The position numbers and the translations under genes were made by a program. From NCBI GenBank assembly GCA_014898425.1, contig RCSZ01000001.1, forward strand, positions 3,534,001 to 3,598,000: a stretch of DNA of 64,000 nucleotides. The letters run 5' to 3'. The notes under the pieces were generated by a model. It was not told the DNA's origin. It did no database searches and worked only from the letters and a program-made list of their open reading frames with translations. Numbering within the stretch: the stretch's first letter is position 1; the number at the start of each line of letters is the position of its first letter. Of this stretch, positions 45,910-55,279 are shown one piece after another. The stretch comes from Botryotinia globosa (Eukaryota > Ascomycota > Leotiomycetes > Helotiales > Sclerotiniaceae).

Positions 45910-46904
45910 CTATTGTGATAAGAAACGGTCGTAACGTTCCATAATTGAAAATGCCATTAATGACCGCCTTCCCGCGCCATTCCTAGTCTGTTCAACTTTA
46001 GGTTTTCTGATGACAAACCCAGCTATATCCAGTTCAGTAGCGGTGTCAACAATATATCTTACCTCTTCACAATTTGCTTGACTAACACGATGATCGTGAA
46101 AGTCACAACGGTCCCGATCTCTTTTCTTATGCCAAGAGGTACTGTATTCATGTTGGAAATCGCAAGGCTTTCTGAGGTCAAATTCGGCTCGGATATCTTC
46201 GGCGATGTAATCAGGCACGTCGATAATAGAACGCAGTCTGTTGATAATAAGGAATCCAATCACGCCGCCGTTTCTTGGGTAATCCAGATCTTCGCGAAAT
46301 TCCCAGGCTAAGCACTGGATGCAGAGTTTTCTCAAAGACGAATTTGGTAGCGAGAGTTGCCAAATGGCAGAGATGTCTTCATCAGAAAGTTTCCATGCAT
46401 TTCGGTGTTTGAAGGGGATTTTCGATCCTCTGAGAGCTAAGATGATGTCGGAAACATCGTTTGCAAGCTGTTCACAACACCATTTGTCTGCGCTGATACG
46501 GAGCTTCCAGAAACTTCTAAATGTCTGGCTGGTGAAGTCGAGGTTTACTTTGGACTTTTTAAGCCATCCAACCAATAATTTAATGGCTTCGGGGTTCTCT
46601 TCTTCCAAATGCATTTCCTTTTCCATACTCTCTCTGAAACCACCACCGAGAAAGGCTATCCTAAAGTATTCAATAGAGTCGGCGAGAAGGGCTTGAGAGA
46701 TTGCGAATACCTCTTTCTCTGGGCCGACTAATAATACTACTGGGGGCGAAGGTCTCCTAATAGACTTCATTAGCATACTCAAGGAAGCATAAAACTTGGA
46801 TTATAGTCCGAGTATAAAAGATATTCTATAGGTCGATTATAGGGAAAAAATCAAGCTTACTTTCTCGAAGTCACAATCTTAAATTCTCCTTCTTGTGGAG
46901 ACAT
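45910..46904 (-). CDS. BTB/POZ protein 2
   Basis: Exons 46861-46904 and 45910-46756 give 296 residues. The intron (104 bp) has donor GTAAGC and a TGCTAATG branch site just before the TTAG acceptor. The protein starts MSPQEGEFKIVTSRK and runs into PPVVLLVGPEKEVFAI, ALLADSIEYFRIAFLGGGF and LVGWLKKSK as BTB core. The shared middle motif is NSSLRKLCIQCLAW and the shared C-terminal motif is CDFHDHRVSQANC. It has a longer tail than its neighbours, ending FSIMERYDRFLSQ. No lesion seen. An alternative model starting at ATG 46776 without exon 1 would lack the usual N-terminus. Confidence 0.75.
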
Positions 46905-48233
46905 TTTTGATTCGCTTAGAATATTTAAGTCTGGGTTTCGTTGTTCAGAATGATGAGATAGAATTATGTCGTATAATGGTATCGATGTGGATAAAGATGT
47001 AAATATACACAAGCTGAGTAAAGGTATGTAAGATGTATCTTGATGTATGTATGTCTAACAGTTTGTAATGTAAAAGAGAACTTTGGTCAGGGGGGTGATG
47101 AATGAATATATACTCCAGCAATAAGACTACGCATTCATGTGAAGTCTCCAGACGAGTAAGCCTAGGGCCTTGGAACTGACTAGTAAATAGCTAAATATCA
47201 CGATTAAAATGTCATTTGAAAGTATCACTACCTTTGGGACAGAAGAGTGCTCTGGAAAGAACATCTATGATGGCTTTGAGGCGTGTAACCGCCGATGAAG
47301 TTGGGGTTCTTGAACGCTAGTATCTTTAGTATGGAGTAGTCAAGATCTAGCTTGGTCATTAAGGAGAAAGTCATCACTAAACTTTACCTAGCTCCAGTGC
47401 TTGGATCTGATAACCGTATCACGTGAATACATATATTGCTGGTGTGAAATTCTCCATCCATTTGCGATTTATAAAGTTTCAATAGTCAAAATGCTTATTC
47501 AATTCTGGCTGGTTGAAGCATTTTATTCGGGTGCAGTGGTGGAATTGGTGAACCAAGCGAGTCAAGTGGCTTGCGGTGAAATATGATGAGCGTTCGAGCC
47601 ACTCTCCTTTTGTACTGGCCGATGAATATCGGGCTTGGAAAATTGACACATAAAAATGTTACTCTTACTATTGGAAAAACGTCAGGAGCCGTGTTAAATA
47701 GACATACGAAGGTGGTGACATCAGTAAAACCTTTAGACTCATAATCTACCATATCTATAGATATTTCACATCGAGCTTGCATATAGAAGGTAAAAAATCT
47801 CGAGTATGTGAGATATATATGTGACTCTGGATTAACCTCCATAGCACGCAACTAAAACTGATCAAAGTGAAACTTCCGGATCCACGCAGCCCATCAAAGT
47901 GTTGTTTTCTGTTTGCTGCTTGACTATTTAAGCAGCCAAATTGAACTATCATGTCGATTTGAGATCATAATCACTTCTGACATCACCGTAAATCCTTGAA
48001 AATAATAGTAAGAGCTCTCATGACTAGCTATTGGCATGGGAAGTGAATATTCATATATCTGTAGGACTCTCGGGGTCTGCCAGCTGCGAATCGTGTATTT
48101 CATCTAGTAGCTGCCCGTAATATTTCCATCTTGAATGGAAATTTTGCGCTTCTAGCCAGCACAAATGCTCTGCAAAAATAAATTCCAGACGCTCCACTCG
48201 AATGAAGCCATAACAATGTATTCTGAAAAAATC
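46905..48233. other. intergenic within the BTB cluster
   Basis: No gene supported in 1.3 kb between two minus-strand BTB genes. Short open frames on both strands are unrecognised, and no element ends could be identified. Confidence 0.45.
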
Positions 48234-49070
48234 TCAACTCTCGACCTCGTCTTTAGAATCCTCGTTCTTCTCAACCTTAGATGCTGTCAAATGGCATACT
48301 TCTCCCTCTGAATGTCGGTGAAAGTAACAATCAACCCAATTATCCTCCTCAAATGGACATTCTGGAGGATTCTCTACTGAGTGCTTCTGTACTTGAGCAA
48401 AGAAACTGACATAAAGATCCTGATGATCTTTGAAAAGCTCCCACAGAGTGCCCAGTTCTGCCGTATCTAACAAAAATGCATTCTTCTTCTTCTTCTTCTT
48501 CTTCTTCTTTTCGTCAGAAGCTTCAAAGTCCCATGCACCGTACACAAGGGCATGAATACACCATTTGCGTAATGGGGACGAAGGAGATGTGCTTTTCCAG
48601 ATCGTATCGGCATGCTTCACCGTGCATTCGGGGAGCTCATAAAGGTCATAGGATTCTGATATAGCTTGAATTGCATCGATAGCTTTGTTCGCAAGCTCAT
48701 TGACGCATAGGTCCTCCGCAAAAACATAGACATCGAGTAACTGGTCTAAGTCCGCTGGAATCTTTGCTTCAGGTACTGTTCCTCTGTATAATCAATGCAT
48801 GAAGTACTCGAAAGCACCAGGCTAATCCTCTGACATATTCATACTGCAGTCCTGGCTTTCTTTAAATCCTCCCGCCGAGAACGCACTGCGAAAATATGCC
48901 ACGGACTCGCATACAAGCTGCTTGTGAACGACGAACTTGCGCTTCTCTTTTCCCACAACGATTGTAACTACCTCATGGCCAAGAGATCTGTAGATTGTTA
49001 CTCATGGCACATTGTGAGAAGCTCTGATTTTAACTTACTTTCCGAGGTTATGTCGGTCTGATGAACTCAT
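48234..49070 (-). pseudogene. BTB/POZ gene 3, two in-frame stops
   Basis: Exon 1 (49039-49070, MSSSDRHNLGK) and exon 2 (48234-48987) join over a 51-bp intron with donor GTAAGT and acceptor ACAG. The frame reads SLGHEVVTIVVGKEKRKF, VVHKQLVCESVAYFRSAF and then meets TAG at 48822-48824 and TGA at 48792-48794 (in a spot reading MH-*-LYRGTVPE, where Trp is expected). The rest is open: the shared motif SSPLRKWCIHALVYGAW, a run of nine lysines coded by a TTC/GAA microsatellite (48481-48512), and the C-terminal CYFHRHSEGEVC. With no frameshift and only two point stops, the inactivation looks recent. Readthrough or a sequence error cannot be excluded for one stop, less so for two. Confidence 0.78.
48479..48513. 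repeat. TTC microsatellite coding poly-Lys/Glu frame
   Basis: About ten TTC units lie inside BTB gene 3; on the coding strand they read AAG/GAA and give a lysine run between EASDE and NAFLLD. The other BTB genes of the cluster lack it. Confidence 0.9.
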
Positions 49071-49607
49071 CTCTTCAGAATCAATGACGCTGAATTGGCA
49101 ATCTGCGAATCCTGCATAAAAATCAATATAGTCACAGCAGTATTCGATTGAGAGAAAATTACTTTTTTATTAGAAGATAGCTATGATTCCTTAGCACAAG
49201 CAAAGTGGTTGCGGCTTGTGATGGAGAGCTTTTGGCGAGAGAAGAACTTCGGGGCAAACGATTTTCCTCTTCAATGAGATTCGCAAAGCTCAACCTTTTC
49301 ATTCAAATAACTTTGTCAATAGATTATTCACTTTTTATATTATTTCAATTCTTAAAAAAGTTATGGCATCACACCTTTACTGGAAATTTTGAACTCACTT
49401 TATTCACTTTTTCCTTTTCATCTTGCTTCTCCTCCTTCTTTCCACCCACATCCACTCGTGGGTTTTCAAGGAGCAAGAAACCCAAAACCCAAAACCCATC
49501 ACGTTAATCATTTGTTTTCGAATAAGTGCTTTACTTGTATTCAACAAGCAATTCTTATCAAGATTTGGTTTCATATTCAATTGTCGGCACTTCAATCCTT
49601 GCACACA
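49071..49607. other. divergent promoter, BTB genes 3 and 4
   Basis: About 540 bp between head-to-head BTB genes. It is T/C-rich near 49410-49450. No gene seen. Confidence 0.5.
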
Positions 49608-50715
49608 ATGGGCAACGTAAGTATTCCATCCAATTCGAGCAAGCCACGGAGCAACTCTAACACGGCTGATCAGCTTAATGAATATGCATCAGAAGCTGTC
49701 AAGCAGTGGAACGCATCTACAAGAGACGCTTCACCCAAGAAACCCCAAAGCGCCGGTGAAAGCAATGGATCCGCCGTGCAATCGAAGTCAGCAGTATTGA
49801 TGAAGCTTGAGCCAGACGTCTTATTCACAGAGTTAGTATAGCCTATCTCAATTCTCTCCTCAGTCTTTGCTCCCAGTCTAACTTTTCGTGTGTAGCACAA
49901 TGGGAATGGAAACAATATTGTTGAAGGTTGGACGACCTGATGATATACACGGTACCATGGTCTTTTCCATCCACAAGAACTTGTTGATCGCCTCTTCCCG
50001 TCGATTTAAAAAGATGTTGAGAGACTCTGGACCTTTGGATCGTAATCAGATTTATTCTATCCACGACACAAATCCTGCTGTTTTCAAATACTTCAATGAG
50101 TATCTCTACACTCGTCGCATCCCTGTTGTCAGTCGCCGTATGTCTAAAGCTGAGCAAGGAACTCGAATTTTGGAGCTTTGTCAACTCTATGTCTTTGCGG
50201 AGATGTTTGATATGGACAACACTTTTCTCAACAAGATAATTGATACAATTCAAGATGGTCTTGCTGTTAGTTCCACTCTTTTGACATTTGCTTTGGTGAA
50301 AAACATTCTTGAACACTCTCAGCCAGAGTCTCCCCTTCGCAAGTTCTGCGCCGCAAATGCTCTCTATTCTGCCATGGTCCCAGGTCTCGACACAACTGGA
50401 TTTCAGTGGTTGATTAAGAATAGTAATGAGTTCTTTGCTGAATTCATGAAGATGCTCGTTAAGCTCACTAAGGGCACTGATCCTCGTATTCGCGACGCCA
50501 AGCAAGAGTATGCGAAGGAGACCAAGATAAAGGAAGAAGAATTGGAGAACGGAGGAGTTGCTGTTGATGGCAGTGCTGTTGCTGTTCCTGTTGTTGGTCC
50601 AGGTGTTCATCCATGCCAATTCCATATTCATGGTCGATCAGGATCTGGCTCAGGAGCCGCTAATGATGCTGAAGATGACGAGATCTGCTACTTATTGGCT
50701 GACCTAGAAGTTTAG
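49608..50715 (+). CDS. BTB/POZ protein 4
   Basis: Exons 49608-49831 and 49896-50715 (intron 64 bp, TCTAAC branch site) give 347 residues, the longest of the cluster. It has a Ser/Asn-rich N-terminal extension of about 70 residues (MGNVSIPSNSSKPRSNSN). The BTB core reads METILLKVGRPDD, MVFSIHKNLLIASSRRFKKM and FKYFNEYLYTRRIPVV, then the helical part with LELCQLYVFAEMFDMDNTF. The shared motif is ESPLRKFC, and the C-terminus has CQFHIHGRSGSGSG followed by EICYLLADLEV. The codon pattern looks more biased than in the neighbouring BTB genes, hinting at better conservation or expression. No lesions. Confidence 0.82.
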
Positions 50716-51308
50716 ACAGAGAAAAGACGACTGGATATTGTCATGAGCACGCAATGAGGGTTCTCATGTTAATACACGGCGTTTCTGGAGTCGAAGGCGG
50801 TTGGGAAGGAGCAAATGACGATGTACAAAAATTAAAGTGGCGCTAGTGAATCTTTAATATTTCAAGGGAACTACAAGAATCAAAGGGAGCTACGGGTAGG
50901 TAGCAAAGGAAACTACAGGAATTAAAGGCAGCAGTAAGTTATAGGGAACACATCTGCTTCTTCCTTATATACCATACCATGCAATGCATACAAAACTATG
51001 TATGGATGATTCCCCTGATCATTTCTTGCTTTCATAACGTGAGATTTGAAGGCAGTCGTGGATGTGGAAGCGAATGATTTTCAATGGCATGCGACTGAAT
51101 TTCAATTTGATGTTATTATTCTCAGAATTCCAAGACTTCTAATAGATGACATGAAGAGTACAAAAATTACCCAGTCCCCGCATTTAGTCTATAAATCTGT
51201 GCAAATGCTCCTTTATATCGCTCAATATGACTGTCCTATTCCAAATGCATGATACGCCAAAACTGTGTTCTTTTCAGGTTGATCCAAATCACTCTTGCCA
51301 GCCCTGCT
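50716..51308. other. intergenic between convergent BTB genes 4 and 5
   Basis: About 590 bp, no supported gene. Confidence 0.5.
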
Positions 51309-52064
51309 TTATTGGAAACTGATCAGTAGGCCGCACTTTCCAACTTCTTCAGGGTCATCATGTTCATGAAATTCGCAGCCGTGATCTCCAGATCTGCTAC
51401 CTGTGATAGTGGGATCGAACCTTCCCTCTGCTTCCCATTTCATACAAACAAACTTATAGTCTGGGTAGAATTCTTCTAAATCTGTTCTTGCACCACCAGA
51501 AGCTTCCCAGGATGCGTAGGTGAACGACACTATATCGTTTGGATGACTATGACCCTGCTCAGTACGTTTCTCAGTTTCGTTTTTCATTGATAAGAGAGCA
51601 TAGAGACGCAAGGGGCTGAATCGTTTCGTATTCGCGTAGATTTCCTGAATCGTCCCGGGGGAGATGATGGAGTTAGCGGCAGCTTGAAGGTCTTGAATCT
51701 CGTCCATGACTTCGTTCATAAGCGGCTTTTCATCGACTAGCTCGGCGGCGTAGTAAAGATCGCGGAGATATTGAGTACGTTCTTCGAAACGTTCTCGGCC
51801 TGTAGGGCTTTGGAATGTATGAGTGGAATCGCTAATGAGGGGCGTGACGGCAAAGCGAGTTAGGTGCCCACTGTTTGAGTACAGACACAGAGAATCAAAC
51901 ATTCTCTCCGTCATGGCTGGAACTTCTAGAGGTTCACGTCGCAGTCGATATGCCCTGAAGAATTTGAAGTGATCACAGAGAAGGTCTCTGTGGTAAGCGA
52001 GCCTTATGCCACCTTTGCCGATTACAACAAAATCGCGCATTGCTGTGAACGAGTTATCGCTCAT
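51309..52064 (-). CDS. BTB/POZ-like protein 5
   Basis: A single exon of 251 residues, more diverged than the others and with no intron in the BTB start. MSDNSFTAMRDFVVIGKGGI is followed by YHRDLLCDHFKFFRAY (the usual VHK-LLC-S-FF element), with YYAAELVDEKPLMNEVMDEI as the helix following the BTB core. The shared motif is FSPLRLYALLSM and the C-terminal motif CEFHEHDDPEEVGKC. The region between the core and the helix has an unusual insert (SDSTHTFQSPTGRERFEERT). The BTB call rests on the order of motifs in common with its neighbours. Confidence 0.68.
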   Translation of the reverse strand: MSDNSFTAMRDFVVIGKGGIRLAYHRDLLCDHFKFFRAYRLRREPLEVPAMTERMFDSLCLYSNSGHLTRFAVTPLISDSTHTFQSPTGRERFEERTQYLRDLYYAAELVDEKPLMNEVMDEIQDLQAAANSIISPGTIQEIYANTKRFSPLRLYALLSMKNETEKRTEQGHSHPNDIVSFTYASWEASGGARTDLEEFYPDYKFVCMKWEAEGRFDPTITGSRSGDHGCEFHEHDDPEEVGKCGLLISFQ

Positions 52065-52471
52065 GGTGCTGAAATCAAGTTTTAGTGTTGTATGTTTAGC
52101 CGTGTTGGTTTTTGAATATGCTCAATCGAGGTTCAAGTGTGAAGTGTCTTTCTGCGGTAGTTGTTGTTGTGGTATTTGGCCTTGTCGATTGTGGGTATTG
52201 ATGGAGTGAGGAATTGTTCTTGATATTGTTACTATCTTTGCTAAGGGTCTCGAGATCTTTGCAGAGATGGAAGTTAAACTTTTGTCGAAACTTCAAAGAT
52301 TGTAACGAGGTTTGAAAGTGATAATGTCCAAGAGATATATCTAAATGATCAAATTTTGGAAAGATTGTAATGAAATTCAAGTACAGGGGACATTTGAGGT
52401 ATATACGGGAACATATTTAACGGATTATGGTAGAAATGACTCGTAGCCTAATCAAGAAACTATGAACATTA
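52065..52471. other. promoter of BTB gene 5
   Basis: Upstream of BTB gene 5 up to the fold-back element. A 94-residue minus-strand open frame is unrecognised. Confidence 0.45.
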
Positions 52472-53283
52472 AGTCGACCACCCTACTTTCGGGCCACCCC
52501 TCTTTTGGGCCACCCTTTTACACCAAAAATCACTTTTTTGTCCTATCAATATCTCTATGAATATTGAATATAATTTGATAAAAAAAAATTATTTATATAA
52601 TTTAAGCTATTTTAAGCTTATATTAGAGTTTTTAGAATTTTAGGATTTTTGTAAATCGATTTCTGAAACTTCAAAATATCGATTTTTAATTTGCATATAA
52701 ATCATATATAAATTTAAATTTTTATAAAATCTTTAATAACTTTTTAACAACAATTATTAAAAGAAAATTGTATATCTTTTTGAAAATTTCAAATCCAAAT
52801 CTATATAGAAATTTAATTTTTTTTTAAAATAAATAAATATAGAGATATAATATACAGTGAATTAAGGATAGTATAAATAATCCCTGTAATTTTGAGAGTA
52901 TCCCTTTAAATATTTATTTATAAGGAATTTTTTATTTTTTTAAGATTTTCTAGATTAAATCTCTTATAAATTTATAATAAAAATTTATAATTTATTTTTA
53001 ACTATTTTTCCTTGAAAGTTATTATAGATTTTATAAAATTTTAGATTTGTATATAATTTATATATAATTAAAAATCAATATTTTGAAGCTTTAGAAATCA
53101 ATTCAAAAATATCTTAAAAATTTAAAAATTTAAAAATAGATTTGGAATGATTCGAATTATATAGATTTAAATTTTTATTAAATTATATTCAATATTGATA
53201 GAGATATTAATAGATTAAAAAGTGATTTTTGGTGTAAAAGGGTGGCCCAAAAGAGGGGTGGCTCGAAAGTAGGGTGGTCGACT
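52472..53283. mobile_element. 812-bp fold-back element, Tc1/mariner (Fot1/pogo-like) type
   Basis: Left end AGTCGACCACCCTACTTTCG and right end, reverse-complemented, AGTCGACCACCCTACTTTCG are identical over the first 20 bases. They stay nearly identical for about 68 bp (one G/A difference). Similarity then continues, at lower level, towards the centre: for example TCGATTTCTGAAACTTCAAA in the left arm against TTGATTTCTAAAGCTTCAAA from the right arm. The whole element can fold into one long hairpin with arms of roughly 400 bp. The flanks show TA on both sides (52470-52471, 53284-53285). A TA target and an AGT-starting TIR fit Fot1/pogo-like elements of fungi. No coding capacity. Confidence 0.88.
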
Positions 53284-54236
53284 TAGTTCAAGTCTAGAGT
53301 GTCTTAGAATATGAAGTCGTTGAACTCACATGCTAGACCCAAGCTAAATGAAAGCTTGTCTTTGGATTTCGATCTCCATGGATTTCTGACTTTCAATTTT
53401 GTCATTCCAGTGCCAAAAGAAGCCATCACCACTGGCACTATTCACAATATTTTGGAATTAAACTCTGTGCTTTACCCAAAATATCTCCAAATGACGGAGT
53501 TGAGAAAGAAGTATATAGAAACCCCACCATTTCGGTCACTCACTAAGCAATTGAGGTAACCTAAGTATGCTAATGACGACTTTGACAAGTTATTTGAAGA
53601 AATCTTGATAGAAAAAGCGGGGAGAGTGTTGCTAGTTTTGTATACATCTTCCTAAAAGATAGACAGCTATTTCCATAGACTCTCACTACCATAAAGTCAA
53701 TGCCCTAACACAAACTGCCGTCGTCGAACAAGGCCGTAATTAAAACTTTGTCCGCTTAGCATATTTTCTTCAGATCCCAGCAATCTTACCAAGTTTTCAA
53801 TTTACTTTTAGCTCACAATTGAGAATCTTCATTGCTGCATTTTGTTCATCGTGGTCTTTCAACTCGTCATGTCGTTAGATCTCGGCAGCTTCAACGCCTA
53901 GCGCGAACCGAACCATTTTAGCTTCGCAGATCAAGGGCTCATCATTCTGCCAAGGCGGTGAGAGTAGTTCTCTGGATTCTTGGGATCCCAATTCTTGGCT
54001 TCTAGGATCGCTCTCACTCAATCTGTTTACGGCTGCTCCCTACAAGAAAGATATCACAGTCATTACAACCACAAAACCATCTGCTATCTTGTATGTCTCA
54101 AGGCAGAAAATTGTATGAGCTGATTTTTAAAATTTGAAATTATCTCTGGGATTCTCGAAGGTAGGAAAGATCAAAATAAGGTCAAGATTGAATTTGTCAC
54201 TAATAACATTCAGGACATCCAGTCTCGATTACTAGA
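53284..54236. other. intergenic, one unrecognised small frame
   Basis: Between the fold-back element and BTB gene 6. The open frame 53311-53559 (82 residues, with LDFDLHGFLTFNFVIPVPKE) has no family I know and could be a gene fragment. Nothing else is supported. Confidence 0.4.
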
Positions 54237-54296
54237 ATGAGTATACTTTCCAAGCCACCTCTCATGACTCCACAGTAAGCCATTTCTGTTCCTTTG

Positions 54297-54531
54297 TGTT
54301 GGTTCGAGAAGGATACGGAAGACGTAGCACCCACAAATATGTAGGTCCTGTATGTCTAATTGTATTCTATCTAAAGAGCTAGCTAAGTGGGAAAGTAGTA
54401 GGCCTTATATAGGCACTACTGAAAGAGCTAGTCTCTTTCGCATTCGCTTAATCCTTTCAATACAGTAGCCTTTGTATTGGGGTCATTTCCTTGAAGTGAA
54501 TTCCCTATGTGTGAATTCCCTTGTTCATACA
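54297..54531. mobile_element. solo LTR, 235 bp, in intron 1 of BTB gene 6
   Basis: Begins TGTTGGTTCGAGAAGG and ends TTGTTCATACA, i.e. 5'-TG...CA-3'. It is flanked by CTTTG on both sides (54292-54296 and 54532-54536), a 5-bp duplication as left by LTR retrotransposons. It contains a TATATAGG box near 54410 with a pyrimidine-rich stretch after it, as in an LTR promoter/R region. No internal domain remains, so it is a solo LTR after recombination. Confidence 0.82.
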
Positions 54532-54720
54532 CTTTGTGTTTGCTAAAAGTATAGCACTATTCTAGTTTGACCGAAAACTAACCTTAAAACATTAGGGTAT
54601 TTAACGAAACCGTTATTTTGTATATTGGAAGTAAAAGGAAGAAGTAAGAGTTTAGGTCTCGGCTTATTACACACCATCTTATTTCGTAACAAAATTCCTA
54701 TAAAAATATCGTTTTTTTAT

Positions 54721-54862
54721 TGTTAGGATATATATATAGTAGTAAGCTGTTAGGACTTCAATCCCTGATACTATGTTTTTTGGTTAGATTGTATATATAG
54801 TGTAGTAGTAAAGCTTACAACTTCTATTTGGTTTTATGTGTATTGATTCTATACATGTGATA
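54721..54862. repeat. left 142-bp terminal repeat of the TRIM-like element
   Basis: Aligns without gaps to 55138-55279; both contain AGGACTTCAATCCCT and AGTAGTAAAGCTTACAACTT. Confidence 0.88.
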
Positions 54863-55137
54863 GAGTATTAGGGATTGATTAAATAGATATTATTTTGGGA
54901 TCTTTGATTTGGGTTTGCTTGATTAGAAATATAGTAGATATTCTTAATAAGAAGTGGGTCAGAGGTGAGGATTTATTTGTTTAATGATTGGATATTCTGA
55001 ATTCATTAATAATTGATTATTAATAGTAAGAATATAACTAATATAATTGGTATATTATATATTATATAATTAACTATATAAATAAATATCTCTATGATTA
55101 GTCTTTTCGGGATGAAAAAAATAAAAGAGGGGAGCTC

Positions 55138-55279
55138 TATTAGAATATATATATAATAATAAACTATCAGGACTTCAATCCCTAATACTATACCTTTTAA
55201 TTAGATTATATGCGTGGTGTAGTAGTAAAGCTTACAACTTCTATTTGATTCCATGCATATTGGTTCCATGCATGTGACA
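55138..55279. repeat. right 142-bp terminal repeat of the TRIM-like element
   Basis: The ungapped partner of 54721-54862. It keeps the CA end that became TA in the left copy, while the left copy keeps the TG start that became TA here. Confidence 0.88.

Larger units (their letters stand above)
54721..55279. mobile_element. TRIM-like mini LTR retroelement, 559 bp, nested
   Basis: Two direct repeats of exactly 142 bp, 54721-54862 and 55138-55279, begin TGTTAGGATATATATATA and TATTAGAATATATATATA and end TGTGATA and TGTGACA (ancestral TG...CA). The element is flanked by TTTAT (54716-54720 and 55280-55284), a 5-bp duplication. A purine-rich AAAATAAAAGAGGGGAG lies just before the right repeat (about 55117-55134), where a polypurine tract is expected. 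There is no coding capacity in the 275-bp interior. My hand alignment of the two repeats finds about 27 differences, all transitions, and no gaps, a RIP-like pattern. I could not identify a primer-binding site. Confidence 0.82.

Noticed and set aside
49843..50631. 262-codon minus-strand open frame opposite BTB gene 4
   Set aside because: BTB motifs, the splice site and the conserved C-terminal motif are all on the plus strand.
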